A stretch of 64,000 nt of DNA from Gordonia araii NBRC 100433 (GTDB lineage: Bacteria; Actinomycetota; Actinomycetes; Mycobacteriales; Mycobacteriaceae), in contig NZ_BAEE01000050.1 of NCBI RefSeq assembly GCF_000241265.1, positions 53,880 through 117,879 on the forward strand, read 5' to 3'. The position numbers were made by a program, and so were the translations under genes. The notes below the pieces were generated by a model. It made no database searches. It was not told where the DNA came from and was given only the letters and a program-made list of their open reading frames with translations. Positions 45,334-53,895 of the stretch are shown here, one piece after another (positions within the stretch are counted from its first letter, which is position 1; the number at the start of each line of letters is the position of its first letter).

Positions 45334-46692
45334 TCATCCGAGTTCGGCGAGCACTTCACGGGCGGCTCGGCGTCCGGAACGCACGGCGCCCTCCATGTAG
45401 CCGTTCCAGACGTCGGCGGTTTCGGCGCCCGCCCAATGGATCCGGCCCACGGGCTCGGCCAGTGCCCGACCGTACTGCGTCCACACGCCGGCGCCCAGCC
45501 GTCCGCCGTAGCATCCGCGCGTGTACTCCTGCGCCATCCAGTCCTGCTCGACGTAGTCGACCGGCTCGGCGGCTTGGGGACCGTAGAGCTTGACCAGGGT
45601 GGCGATCGCCGACGCCCGCCGATCGTCGGGGCTCATTTCGGCGGCGGCGCGTGCGTGGGCCCCTTCGAAGAACCCGACGAGCACACCGAGCGACTCGTCC
45701 GGCGGTGTGTTGTCCAGGGTGACGCTGAAGTGGTCGTCGAGGCTGAAGGCGAACCCGTTGAGTCCTTCCGCGCGCCAGAACGGCGTCGGATAGGCGACCT
45801 GGACTTTGATCACCGATCCCATCGGCATTTGCTGGGTGAGGCCGTCGCGCCGTGCGGGCATCGCAGGCTCGTAGGTCAGCCGTCCGGCCAAGGTCGGCGG
45901 GATCGCGACGATCACGTGTTTCGCGCGGAGTTCCCCGCCGTCGTATCGGACGGTCACGCCGTTGCCGTCGTGGACGATCGTGCGCACGGGAGAGTTCAAG
46001 CGGACGACGTCGCTTCCGAGTTCCGCCGCGATCCTTTCGGAGATCTGATGGGTTCCCCCGGCCACCCGGCGTTCCTGTGCGCCCGCCGTCGTGCTGACGA
46101 GCATGTCGATCATGCCGCCGGATTTGACGTAGAAGAGGAAGTGGAGCAGTGACATCTCCGACGGTTCGGCCGAGAACACGGCGGGCACCACCGCGCCCCA
46201 GAAAGCGAGCGCTTCGGCGTCGGCGGTGTGGGCGCGCAGCCATTCGTCGAGTGTCTGCCGGTCCAACTCGGCGGCTGCGGGCGACTGCCACGGTGAGGCC
46301 AGCGAGACCGTCTCGGCGAGGGCTTCGAGTTCGCCTTGGAGTCTGCCGGCTTCGATGGCCGATTCCAGCGTGAGGCCGAAGGTTTCGTCGCCGTATCGGG
46401 TGAGCTTCCCGTTGTAGAGGGTGAGCGCCTCGCCGTCGTCGTAGGTCGCGAATGTCTCCAGGCCGAGTTCGGCGACCAAGTCGATCATCTCGGTTTGCGT
46501 CGGTCCGATCCACTGGCCGCCCATCTCGACGGGGACGCCGTCGCCGATGGTGCCGCCGAGGTTGCGGCCCGCCACACGGTCGCGGGCTTCGAGGACCGCG
46601 ACGCTGCGGCCGGCGGCCGCGAGTTCGCGTGCCGCGACGAGACCGGCAAGCCCGGCGCCGACCACCACGGTGTCGATCGTGTTCTCGGTCAT
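45334..46692 (-). CDS. Flavin-containing monoamine oxidase
   Basis: 452 residues. The FAD Rossmann motif is TVVVGAGLAGLVAARELAAA, then VLEARDRVAGRN, and PVEMGGQWIGPTQ. HVIVAIPPTLAG and IHWAGAETADVWNGYMEGAV are the flavin-site motifs of MAO/PAO proteins. The Cys that carries covalent FAD in eukaryotic MAO is replaced by a region without clear linkage. Amine substrate is unknown. ATG 46692 (MTENT) has AAGGGAAG five bases upstream; the frame to 46713 is less likely. It is divergent from a TetR gene with a palindrome between them. Confidence 0.9.
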   Translation of the reverse strand: MTENTIDTVVVGAGLAGLVAARELAAAGRSVAVLEARDRVAGRNLGGTIGDGVPVEMGGQWIGPTQTEMIDLVAELGLETFATYDDGEALTLYNGKLTRYGDETFGLTLESAIEAGRLQGELEALAETVSLASPWQSPAAAELDRQTLDEWLRAHTADAEALAFWGAVVPAVFSAEPSEMSLLHFLFYVKSGGMIDMLVSTTAGAQERRVAGGTHQISERIAAELGSDVVRLNSPVRTIVHDGNGVTVRYDGGELRAKHVIVAIPPTLAGRLTYEPAMPARRDGLTQQMPMGSVIKVQVAYPTPFWRAEGLNGFAFSLDDHFSVTLDNTPPDESLGVLVGFFEGAHARAAAEMSPDDRRASAIATLVKLYGPQAAEPVDYVEQDWMAQEYTRGCYGGRLGAGVWTQYGRALAEPVGRIHWAGAETADVWNGYMEGAVRSGRRAAREVLAELG

Positions 46693-46715
46693 GTTGTCTT
46701 CCCTTAATGACATCC

Positions 46716-46735
46716 AAAGTCGGACGTCCGTCCGA
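46716..46735. promoter_or_regulatory. TetR operator 1 between amine oxidase and tetR
   Basis: TCGGACG-TC-CGTCCGA (46720-46735) is a perfect dyad preceded by AAAG. It lies between the divergent amine oxidase and tetR starts, where one repressor could control both. A related copy is found at 47496-47517. Confidence 0.65.
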
Positions 46736-46810
46736 ATGTAATGTAGATCACGGCGGATCGGGTGTGCGATAGTGGGTGGGATCGGACGGCTCGGGAGGGA
46801 AGTGGCGACG

Positions 46811-47443
46811 ATGGCCTACGTGCGAGCGCAGGACCGAGAGGCCCAAGTCGTCGCGGCGGCGATCCGGGTGCTGAGCCGGGTGGGTGTTCCCGCCGCCACC
46901 GTGCGCGCGGTCGCGGCTGAGGCCGACATGCCGCTGGGCACCCTGCACTACGTCTTCCCCAGCAAGGACCAGTTGATGCGGGCCGTGCTGGCCGCCGTGA
47001 TCGACGACATCTCCGACGCGCTGCGATCCGACTTGGAACTCGACAAGGGCGTGGCGCACGCGCTGCGGCACGGGATCGGCGCCTTCTGGGAGAAGCTCGT
47101 GGCGCACGACATCGGATTGCAGGTCATGCAGTACGAGCTGACCATGTACTCGTTGCGGGGAGAGGTCGACGGAGGACTCGCCCGCTTCCAGTATGAGCGC
47201 TACAACTCGCTGGTCACACAGTTCTGCGAACAGGCCGCCCAAGCGTCCGGCGAGCGCTGTGCCGTGGGCTTCGACTCGTTGGGGCGCCTGGCGCTGTCGG
47301 TCGTCGACGGGCTGATCCTGCAGTACATCGCCAAGCCGGATCCCGAGCGGGCTCGCCGCGACCTGGACAACGCCTTGGACATGCTCGTCGTCTATGCCGA
47401 TCCGCAGCCGGTGACCCGCGGCGGCAAGCGGCGTACCGCCTAG
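46811..47443 (+). CDS. TetR family regulator of the amine oxidase region
   Basis: 210 residues from ATG 46811 (GGGAGGGA about ten bases upstream; GTG 46802 would be too close to it). The helix-turn-helix is AAAIRVLSRVGVPAATVRAV, then ADMPLGTLHYVFPSKDQLMR. The ligand domain contains GLQVMQYELTMYSLRG, typical of the TetR_C_6/BetI-like group. A dyad lies in the divergent promoter and a similar one 50 bases after the gene, so it probably represses itself, the amine oxidase and perhaps the Ddn-like gene. An amine ligand is an attractive guess, not proven. Confidence 0.87.
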   Translation: MAYVRAQDREAQVVAAAIRVLSRVGVPAATVRAVAAEADMPLGTLHYVFPSKDQLMRAVLAAVIDDISDALRSDLELDKGVAHALRHGIGAFWEKLVAHDIGLQVMQYELTMYSLRGEVDGGLARFQYERYNSLVTQFCEQAAQASGERCAVGFDSLGRLALSVVDGLILQYIAKPDPERARRDLDNALDMLVVYADPQPVTRGGKRRTA

Positions 47444-47495
47444 CGGCGACATTCTCCGTCTCGTCGGTGTGCGGCCGGGTGGGGTTTGGCTCATA

Positions 47496-47517
47496 AAGTC
47501 GGACGCCTGTCCGGCTT
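47496..47517. promoter_or_regulatory. TetR operator 2 upstream of the Ddn-like gene
   Basis: AAGTCGGACGCCTGTCCGGCTT shares AAGTCGGACG and the GTCCG half with operator 1; outer arms AAGtCGGAC and GTCCGgCTT are nearly symmetrical. It lies 110 bases before the gene at 47628 and after the tetR stop. The rest of the 184-base gap holds the leaderless promoter. Confidence 0.55.
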
Positions 47518-47615
47518 AGCTCGTCGATCGGCGATCGATCGCCGCCGTTGGCGTCCGATTCGGTCTCCGGTCGTAGATCCGTCCTGGGTAGGACGACATG
47601 CACTGACGCGCCACG

Positions 47616-47621
47616 TAGGGT
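47616..47621 (+). promoter_or_regulatory. Leaderless -10 element of the Ddn-like gene
   Basis: TAGGGT is followed by six bases and the ATG at 47628, the same geometry as before ppk2 and vsr. Confidence 0.5.
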
Positions 47622-47627
47622 CGTGGG

Positions 47628-48068
47628 ATGCACACTCCAGATCGCGTGGCATCCGCAGGGGCGTGGGTGCTCGAGAACGGGCACCGCGCATTGTTGGCCG
47701 TGACCGGCGGACGATTCCCGACGAAGCTCCTGGGCATGGTGACCGTCGAACTACACACCGTCGGCCGCAAGTCGGGCAAGCCGTATGCCAACTTGCTCAG
47801 CAGCCCGATCAACAACGACAAGCGCATCGTCGTCGTCGCGTCGAAGGGCGGTCACTCTGACCATCCCGATTGGTACAAGAACGCGGTCGCCACTCCCGAC
47901 GTCAGCGTGACGGTCGACGGCGTCACCAAGCCGATGCGCGCCCGGACCGCGACCCCCGCCGAGCGCGCCGAACTGTGGCCGCAGGTGGTCAAGGTCAATC
48001 CCGGATATGCCGGGTACCAGAAGAACACCGAACGCGAGATTCCGCTGCTGATCCTGGAGCCGCGCTAA
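47628..48068 (+). CDS. Deazaflavin (F420)-dependent nitroreductase family protein (Ddn-like)
   Basis: 146 residues in the split-barrel flavin/deazaflavin family. Recognisable segments are VTVELHTVGRKSGKPYANLL, which precedes the F420 site, VVVASKGGHSDHPDWYKN, the ATPDVSVTV strand, and PGYAGYQKNTEREIPLLIL at the C-terminus, as in Ddn and its paralogues. It should reduce a quinone or similar electrophile with F420H2 (family knowledge). The M. tuberculosis Ddn activates pretomanid; activity of this one is unknown. Confidence 0.88.
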   Translation: MHTPDRVASAGAWVLENGHRALLAVTGGRFPTKLLGMVTVELHTVGRKSGKPYANLLSSPINNDKRIVVVASKGGHSDHPDWYKNAVATPDVSVTVDGVTKPMRARTATPAERAELWPQVVKVNPGYAGYQKNTEREIPLLILEPR

Positions 48069-48101
48069 TCCGTAACCTTGTTATGTAACGCCGTTACGGA
48101 T
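48068..48101. promoter_or_regulatory. Tandem TetR operator before the 48113 gene
   Basis: Two copies of GTAAC-N3-GTTA[CT] are adjacent: GTAACCTTGTTAT (48072-48084) and GTAACGCCGTTAC (48085-48097). Outer arms ATCCGTAAC (48068-48076) and GTTACGGAT (48093-48101) make the whole region a dyad. It overlaps the probable promoter of the TetR gene that follows, so autoregulation is likely. Confidence 0.7.
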
Positions 48102-48112
48102 AGCGTGGGGGC

Positions 48113-48706
48113 ATGGCAAGGCCCCGGACCCACACCGCCGAGCTCCGCGAGCAGATCATGGGGTGCGCGCTCGACGCGGTCGCCGAGCACGGAGTCAAGG
48201 CGCTCGTGTTGCGCGACATCGCAGACTGCGCCGGGACGTCGACGACGGCGGTCTACTCCCTGTTCGGCAACAAGGAAGAGTTGCACAGGTCCGTCCTGAT
48301 CAGGGCTTTTACCGACTTCGCGACTGCTCAGGAGTCGGAGCCGCCCAGCGACAGCCCAGTTGACGACATCGCCGGGCTGGGGATGCGCTACGTCCAGTGG
48401 GCGCTCGACCATCCTCGGCTGTACGAGGCCATGTTCACCGATTCCGCGGCCGGACTCGCGCCCAGTTCGGAGCTGGACGAGGCCCGTGCCCGTGCGATCG
48501 CCGCGGTGTCCGACGCGGTGGGCCGAGCGCTGGAAACCGGGGCCTTCCGCCCCGCCGACCAGGCGACCATCGTGGTGTCGCTGTGGGCGCAGGTCCACGG
48601 GCTCGCCGTGCTGATGATCGCCGGACAGCTTCCCGACGAGGCCGACATCGCCACCGCGGCATGGGCCGTGGTCGCCGGCTGGCTGTCGGAGGAGAACCCG
48701 AGCTAA
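48113..48706 (+). CDS. TetR family regulator of the ABA4-like/CrtA-like operon
   Basis: 197 residues. The helix-turn-helix is CALDAVAEHGVKALVLRDIA, then CAGTSTTAVYSLFGNKEELH, where VYSLFGNK is the recognition helix end. The C-terminal domain resembles TetR_C_33/WHG (YVQWALDHPRLYEAMFTDS and SLWAQVHGLAVLMI). A tandem GTAAC-N3-GTTAC dyad precedes the gene. The two following genes lie 22 bases downstream in the same direction, so all three are likely a self-repressed operon. Confidence 0.87.
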   Translation: MARPRTHTAELREQIMGCALDAVAEHGVKALVLRDIADCAGTSTTAVYSLFGNKEELHRSVLIRAFTDFATAQESEPPSDSPVDDIAGLGMRYVQWALDHPRLYEAMFTDSAAGLAPSSELDEARARAIAAVSDAVGRALETGAFRPADQATIVVSLWAQVHGLAVLMIAGQLPDEADIATAAWAVVAGWLSEENPS

Positions 48707-48728
48707 ACCAACCCGAGGAGCGTTCCCC

Positions 48729-49214
48729 ATGACCCACACCGCCGCAGAGCCCGTCTTGCACTCCCCGGCCGGCGCCGCGCCGCTTGCACCGCTGGGGCCG
48801 ACACGAGGCCGTGTGTTCGCGGCGATGAACGCGAGTACCGCACCGATCTGGCTGGCGATGATCCTCGCGCCTCGCTCGCGCCTGACCCGGCTGCTCGTCC
48901 GGCGCTCGGTGCCGTTACATGCAGGCTTCTCCGTCGCGTACACCGGGCTGCTCGGCGCCGGCATGGTGCGCAGCCGGACGCGGCCCGACTTTCGCGATCC
49001 GGACGTGCTGCGCAGCCAGCTCGTCGACGGCGATGTCTTCCTCGCCGCGTGGTCGCACTACCTGACCTTCGATCTGCTTGTCGGCCAATGGATCTGGCAG
49101 GACGCGCTGACGTCGGGACGCACCGCTCGGATCGCGCTGTTCCTGACGTGGATGGCCGGTCCCGCCGGCCACGGCTGGTACCTCGGGCAACGATGGTGGG
49201 GGAGCCGGTCATGA
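48729..49214 (+). CDS. ABA4-like (DUF4281) membrane protein
   Basis: 161 residues with about four helices. The family pattern is strong: APIWLAMILAPRSRLTRLL, AAWSHYLTFDLLVGQWIWQD and a TWMAGPAGHGWYLGQRW end. Plant ABA4 is needed for neoxanthin (carotenoid) formation; bacterial members are of unknown function. The following gene overlaps it by four bases and resembles CrtA carotenoid oxygenases, which supports a carotenoid or related isoprenoid role (inference). Confidence 0.8.
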   Translation: MTHTAAEPVLHSPAGAAPLAPLGPTRGRVFAAMNASTAPIWLAMILAPRSRLTRLLVRRSVPLHAGFSVAYTGLLGAGMVRSRTRPDFRDPDVLRSQLVDGDVFLAAWSHYLTFDLLVGQWIWQDALTSGRTARIALFLTWMAGPAGHGWYLGQRWWGSRS

Positions 49215-49939
49215 CGATGTCGCTGCATCTCGTGCGCCATACGAGCCGGAACGCGATCTCGTTGTGGCGTCGGCGCCGCGTCCTTCTCGCGGAGCTTGAC
49301 CGGGACCCGGGAATCGCCGCCGCGCGAATGATGGCCAGCATCGATTTGCGGGCGGTGACCGGCGGGACGCCGCGTCTGCGGCAAGCGGCGCTGCTGATCG
49401 AGTGGAAGGACCGGGCGTCTCGCGACGAACGTTTCGCCGATGCCGTCTGGCCGTCGTCGTATGCCGCCGAAGCTCGGGAGGCCTGGAGCGTGGCGCTCGA
49501 CACCGCCCGCGTCCTGCGCAGCGATTCGCCCAACTGGAGCCCGAGTGTCGACGGGGTGGCGCAGCTGCGTCCCGACGAGCCGATGGCGGCGCTGACCTTC
49601 GGCGGCGTCCATCCCCGCTACGTTCCCGCGTTCAACCAGGGCAATCGCAATGTCCTCCGAGAACTCGACGACAACTCCGACGAGACGTTCCGGACCGGCG
49701 TCCAGGACGGCCCGCTGGGCTTCGGCACCTTCACGCTGTGGCGTTCGCAGGCCGCGATGACACGCTTCGCGTATCGCACGCCGACCCACGACGGGACTCG
49801 GAAGCGATCGGAGGAGCAGGGCTGGACCCACGGCCAGCTCTTCGTGCGATTCCGGCCGGTTGCGTCCCGCGGGACGTGGCAGGGCCGCGATCCGCTGGCC
49901 GAGCTGTTGGCGTCGAGGGTTAGCGGGATCAGGGAATAG
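49211..49939 (+). CDS. Spheroidene monooxygenase (CrtA)-like protein
   Basis: 242 residues. The segments PRLRQAALLIEWKDRASRDE, VQDGPLGFGTFTLWRSQAAM, TRFAYRTPTHDGTRKRSEEQ and HGQLFVRFRPVASRGTWQGR resemble the CrtA family of haem-containing carotenoid monooxygenases. The assignment is by pattern memory and moderate. The start ATG 49211 overlaps the ABA4-like stop (ATGA), so the pair is translationally coupled. The stop overlaps the converging lipoprotein by 11 bases. Confidence 0.6.
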   Translation: MTMSLHLVRHTSRNAISLWRRRRVLLAELDRDPGIAAARMMASIDLRAVTGGTPRLRQAALLIEWKDRASRDERFADAVWPSSYAAEAREAWSVALDTARVLRSDSPNWSPSVDGVAQLRPDEPMAALTFGGVHPRYVPAFNQGNRNVLRELDDNSDETFRTGVQDGPLGFGTFTLWRSQAAMTRFAYRTPTHDGTRKRSEEQGWTHGQLFVRFRPVASRGTWQGRDPLAELLASRVSGIRE

Positions 49940-50687
49940 GCCTCGGCACGTCGTGGTGGTTCACCGACCACGCGCCCAGGAGTCGGCAGCTAGCGATCGG
50001 CCGCGCCACGCGGGGCTCGTCGATCGGGACCGCGCGGGTCTCCCGCCCCCACAGCGGCTCCCCGGAAAGGGGCCATATCTCGGCGATCCCCGCACCGAGT
50101 GAGGCGCCGTCGGCGTCGAACCGTTCCACCCACGCCCACGTGTTCCACGCCGGCCCGTGCGGATTGCGGAACTCGACCGCCGTCGGGCCTTCGCACGCGG
50201 TCAACCGGACGTTCTCCGGCCCGAGTGCACGGCCGCTGCGCCCGTCTTTCTCCGCGATCTTCGATGTCCAGTCCTGCGGCTTGCCGATCTCCGGCTCGCA
50301 CCGCGGATCGGTGGCGTCATTGTGTTCGCGCACCAGGGTTTCGGAGTGACGCTGTCGGCTGCCCGGGCCGATCGGTCCGATGTGACCCAGCCCCGAGTTG
50401 GCGAACGGTCGTCCCTGTCCGTTGGTCACGGCGATATGTCCGCTGAACTGTGCTGGACCGGAAAGCGGGTTGATCAGGTCGACGACGAGTTCGACGGTGT
50501 GCGGGCCGGTCTGCGCACAGGTCACCACGCTCACCAGCGGACCGGACTGAGCCTGGGGGACTGTGCCGTGGGTCAGGCCGGGCTCGCGGTCATAGCTTGA
50601 GCACGCTACGACCGCGAGGCATGTTGCGACCGCCAGCGCCGTTCGTGGAAGGCGCCAGCTCCGGCGCTGCCGCCCGCTGACCGTCAT
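49929..50687 (-). CDS. Putative lipoprotein, unknown function
   Basis: 252 residues. A basic start (RQRRSWRLPRT) and hydrophobic helix lead to the lipobox LAVVACSS, so it is probably lipid-anchored on the outer face. Four or more cysteines (VVTCAQTG, DPRCEPE, LTACEGP, IASCRLL) suggest two disulfides. The body is beta-rich with PLSGPAQFSGHIAVTNGQGR, resembling an Ig-like fold. I do not recognise the family. It ends the conserved part before the defence island. Confidence 0.65.
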   Translation of the reverse strand: MTVSGRQRRSWRLPRTALAVATCLAVVACSSYDREPGLTHGTVPQAQSGPLVSVVTCAQTGPHTVELVVDLINPLSGPAQFSGHIAVTNGQGRPFANSGLGHIGPIGPGSRQRHSETLVREHNDATDPRCEPEIGKPQDWTSKIAEKDGRSGRALGPENVRLTACEGPTAVEFRNPHGPAWNTWAWVERFDADGASLGAGIAEIWPLSGEPLWGRETRAVPIDEPRVARPIASCRLLGAWSVNHHDVPRPIP

Positions 50688-51524
50688 GGTGCCCGAAGGT
50701 ACTCGACTGAGACGAAAACGAGAGTCCCCCTCTCGGCTGATGCCTGGTCAAGGGGACTTTCACGTCGATGTCCTCCAGTTGGGTCGGCAGGGCCCTTTCG
50801 CTTTGCGCTCCCATGCCTGCGGCGTGTTCGCTGGTTAGGTTCTCCTCGGTGCCGCGTTCAGTACACCAAGGCTGAAGTCGGTGAGCACGACGCGAGAGGC
50901 GAAACCACACCTCGTCATACCCGCCCAGCTGCTCAGCTAGGAGACCGAGCGCCCAGTCGTGGCTCCAATCGTCGAGGCGAATCTCGGCGTCGGTGCGCAG
51001 ACCGCCCGCCACTCGCCTATGGGTGCAACCGCTCCAGGACAGAATCAGGTGGCGTCGCCGGTCGTTTGCGGTCGTCTCAGGCTGTCACCGAGTAGTCCGA
51101 GGAGGCTGATGTTGCAGCAACCGGGTGGTTGACATCGCCTCAGTTGAGGCGCACCGTCGATACATGGGCATCTCCGCCGCCACCCGTCTCCTGGCTCCGG
51201 CAGGGGGACGGCCATGCCGAATCGGCGGACCCGTTGGTGGCGAGGGCTGACGGCCACGAGTTCACGCTTCCGCACGGCGGGCCGGTGGCGCTGATTCAGT
51301 ACCTTCGCGACCAGGGCCGCCGCGGAAGCAATGCACGGTGGTGGCGACTCCCCACCACGGTGGCGCGCGGTTCCGGCGACTCGCCGGAACCGTAGTTCCG
51401 ACAGGCACGCCTTGTGCTGCGGTGTCGGTGGTTCCGGCGTGACGCGTGCTGCCACAAGCCGCTCCTTTTGAGGTACGCACGGTGGTGTGGGCTCCGCACC
51501 ACAGCCGTGCGTGACGCCCACGCC
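50688..51524. other. Gene-free, hairpin-rich segment at the left edge of the defence island
   Basis: No supported gene. The minus strand encodes RLDDWSHDWALGLLAEQLGG and neighbouring residues near 50880-51000, possibly the remnant of a broken gene. The right half holds a dyad GCCTCA-GT-TGAGGC (51137-51150), an 11-bp stem with three-base loop (51368-51392), and a long hairpin (51476-51511). The word GCACGGTGGTG recurs at 51333 and 51477, each time inside a stem. A structured RNA or a recombination site is possible; neither is shown. Confidence 0.5.
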
Positions 51525-51530
51525 TAGACT
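51525..51530 (+). promoter_or_regulatory. Leaderless -10 element of vsr
   Basis: TAGACT, then six bases, then the vsr ATG at 51537. The large hairpin at 51476-51511 ends 13 bases before this element and may influence its use. Confidence 0.55.
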
Positions 51531-51536
51531 TATCGG

Positions 51537-51980
51537 ATGGCACAAACTGAAGCCAGTTCCTGGGCATCGAGTCCAGGGAGACGTCGGAACATGCAAGCCA
51601 ACCGGTCGAGGGATACCAAGCCCGAACTTGAGATTCGTCGTCGGCTGCACGAACTCGGTCTCCGCTACCGAGTTGCTATTGCGCCCGAGCCGGGCCTACG
51701 CCGACGAGCGGACATCGTCTTCACCCGGGCGCGGGTAGCGGTGTTCATCGACGGCTGCTTCTGGCACGGGTGCCCGGAGCACGGCCGGTCGACCTTCAAT
51801 CACAATGCCGATTACTGGCCCGCGAAGATCGCCACCAATGTGGCGCGCGATGCCGACACAAGCGCCAAACTGGACGCAGCCGGCTGGCACGTTCTGCGCT
51901 ATTGGGAGCACGAGGATGCAGCGGATGTCGTCGAGGAGATCCGGCGGACCGTCTTAGCTGTCAGGTCCGGTCCTAAGTAG
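51537..51980 (+). CDS. vsr: Very short patch repair endonuclease (Vsr)
   Basis: 147 residues. The family signature is complete: MQANRSRDTKPELEIRRRLH, LGLRYRV, the catalytic Asp in LRRRADIVFTRARVAVFIDG, then CFWHGCPEH with zinc-type Cys and His, YWPAKIATNVARD and AAGWHVLRYWEHE. Vsr nicks 5' of T in T:G mismatches that arise when 5-methylcytosine deaminates, and so accompanies C5 methyltransferases. The partner methyltransferase is 10 kb away at the other island edge. Its 3' end overlaps the converging drmB by eight bases. Confidence 0.92.
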   Translation: MAQTEASSWASSPGRRRNMQANRSRDTKPELEIRRRLHELGLRYRVAIAPEPGLRRRADIVFTRARVAVFIDGCFWHGCPEHGRSTFNHNADYWPAKIATNVARDADTSAKLDAAGWHVLRYWEHEDAADVVEEIRRTVLAVRSGPK

Positions 51981-53895
51981 ACGTCGAGAAATACCCCAGC
52001 GTTGGGTCGGCGAATGTCCCGACGACCAGGCCGCGGTCGAGGAACCGGTTGAATTCTTCGCAGCTCGTTTCCGGCAGCAGGGCGCAGCCGTGACAGGCTG
52101 CTAGGTTGCACGAGTCTGGCCCTTGCCCCTTCTCGCCGACGTCCATACAGACAGGGTCGGTGGAGCACCAGTGGGCATCGCTGAGTGCCGCCGCAGCGAC
52201 CGGTTGTAGGCGGTCTGGTCGAGACATACGGACCAGGCCGCCCATGGTGCCTTCGGAGTCACCGGCGGCCGTGTAGATCAGGAGGCCGGCCATGTCCCGA
52301 CCACCGTCGCGCGACACGTACAACCGCTCCCGAAGCGAGGCCGAGCTGTAACCGCAGGTGAAGACGAGTTCGTTGATCAGCAGGTGTGCGAACGTGTGCA
52401 GCATGATCATGCGGGGCGAGATGTCCCTCGGGCTGCCTCCACGATCGGTGATCACATGCCCGTACTGATTTGCGATGAGATCGGCCCGCGCCTGGACTTC
52501 TCCGCGCGCTTCCCAGGCCGCGAGGCGCTCGCCGTCGAGCTCAAAGTAGATTCCCTCACCTCTAACCACGTAGGCCGGAAGCCAATCCTTGTCCGGCGGC
52601 AAGGGGCGGCGCCGAAGCAGGGCCTTGCCCTCGGCAACCTTCAGGTCACTGTCACGGCCGCGAGTAAATCCGCGCAGGACGCGGGTCTCGCGGAGGACGG
52701 TAACACTCCGAACTCGATCGATATGTCCCGCGATTGCGGGGTGGACACCGGGATCCGACGCGCGCAGCTCGTCGTCCTGTGGCGTTTCGCGCAGCAGCTT
52801 GAACTCGGGGTAGCGCCAGATGTCGAGGTCGCCCGAGTCATCGTCCTCGTCGTCAGATGATCCGATGCCGAAGCGGTCCTGGTAGGCCGCGAGCAGCTCC
52901 TCGTCGGAGAACTGGTCGAACAGATCTCCGGCGCCTCGGGTGGCCTGTCGGATCTCAGCCACGGTGGCGTCCTTACCGCGCATCGTGTTGAGGAACGCCA
53001 TGGTCGGCTCGACGTCTGCTCGCTTCATCAGGTCACGCATCGCGCCACTGACAGCACCGACCCTCGGCGGCAAGAAGATCGATGACTCCACGTATGGGAA
53101 GTAGACGTTGCCACTTGCACGGAGCGCACCCTGAACCGGTTGGTCGCAGGCGCCGGCCTCTTCATGCAGCCACGGCCGTGCCCCCGTGCACAGATACGGA
53201 TCCGAGCGGCCAGCCAACTGCTGAGTCAGGAAGGTACTGTCCTCGCCGGACTCGTTCTTCATCCCGCCGGTCGTGATGCCCTGCAGGGAACGGGACACAC
53301 CACACCCCTTGCGCTCGTCCCGCTTGTTCTTCGCGTCGTAGCCACAGCGGACGACTTGACCCTCGAGCCCACCGCCGCCGGTCGAGAAGAGTCGCAAGAC
53401 GCCGGTGCAGCTGGGGTCCTTCGATCGGTGCACCCACTCCCTGAAGGGGAAGTCGTCGATGTGTCCCTTGCCGCAGATCGCGACGAACGGCACCTGCGAC
53501 ATCTTCGGGCCGAACCGACGCCTGCCCACACAGGTGGGTTCGTCGCATCGGACGGTGTCCTGGAAACTCAGTGGCACCTTCTTGAGGCGCTTGCAGTACA
53601 TGCAGAACGAGTAGCCCGGGAATCTCAGGGCGGGGACGCTCAGCTTCTCGTTTCGGTGGTCCTCGGGAGATCCCTTGCGGTAATCCGGAGGCAGGCGGAA
53701 CTCCTGGACCTTCAGCCGGGCTTCAAGCCGCCAGTCGTTCACACGGAAGTCCTCCAGAGCGAGGTCGGCATTGTTGCGTGGGAACCAGTGGTCAAGGCCC
53801 GCGGTGATAACCGAGGTGCCGTCGACGAGCACGCTCATTGCGCCCACGCCGAACGGCGACACCAGCTGGGCTCGGCGCATGCTGCCTGACGTCAT
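51973..53895 (-). CDS. drmB: DrmB-like DISARM component (DUF1998 domain)
   Basis: 640 residues. The N-terminus MRRAQLVSPFGVGAMSVLVD matches the usual DrmB opening. A zinc-type cluster (FCMYCKRL and VRCDEPTCVG) follows at about 97-125. DUF1998 lies at about 490-610: PRMIMLHTFAHLLINELVF, GYSSASLRERLYV, then a second Cys cluster CNLAACHGCALLPETSCEEF. DUF1998 proteins form a complex with the DrmA helicase; the complex recognises DNA in DISARM (family knowledge). The start overlaps the drmA stop by four bases. It is the last gene of the minus-strand operon. Confidence 0.88.
   Translation of the reverse strand: MTSGSMRRAQLVSPFGVGAMSVLVDGTSVITAGLDHWFPRNNADLALEDFRVNDWRLEARLKVQEFRLPPDYRKGSPEDHRNEKLSVPALRFPGYSFCMYCKRLKKVPLSFQDTVRCDEPTCVGRRRFGPKMSQVPFVAICGKGHIDDFPFREWVHRSKDPSCTGVLRLFSTGGGGLEGQVVRCGYDAKNKRDERKGCGVSRSLQGITTGGMKNESGEDSTFLTQQLAGRSDPYLCTGARPWLHEEAGACDQPVQGALRASGNVYFPYVESSIFLPPRVGAVSGAMRDLMKRADVEPTMAFLNTMRGKDATVAEIRQATRGAGDLFDQFSDEELLAAYQDRFGIGSSDDEDDDSGDLDIWRYPEFKLLRETPQDDELRASDPGVHPAIAGHIDRVRSVTVLRETRVLRGFTRGRDSDLKVAEGKALLRRRPLPPDKDWLPAYVVRGEGIYFELDGERLAAWEARGEVQARADLIANQYGHVITDRGGSPRDISPRMIMLHTFAHLLINELVFTCGYSSASLRERLYVSRDGGRDMAGLLIYTAAGDSEGTMGGLVRMSRPDRLQPVAAAALSDAHWCSTDPVCMDVGEKGQGPDSCNLAACHGCALLPETSCEEFNRFLDRGLVVGTFADPTLGYFSTST

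Noticed and set aside
51045..51650. A 201-residue minus-strand frame across the vsr start
   Set aside because: Conflicts with the well-supported vsr gene and contains Pro/Arg-rich low-complexity sequence.
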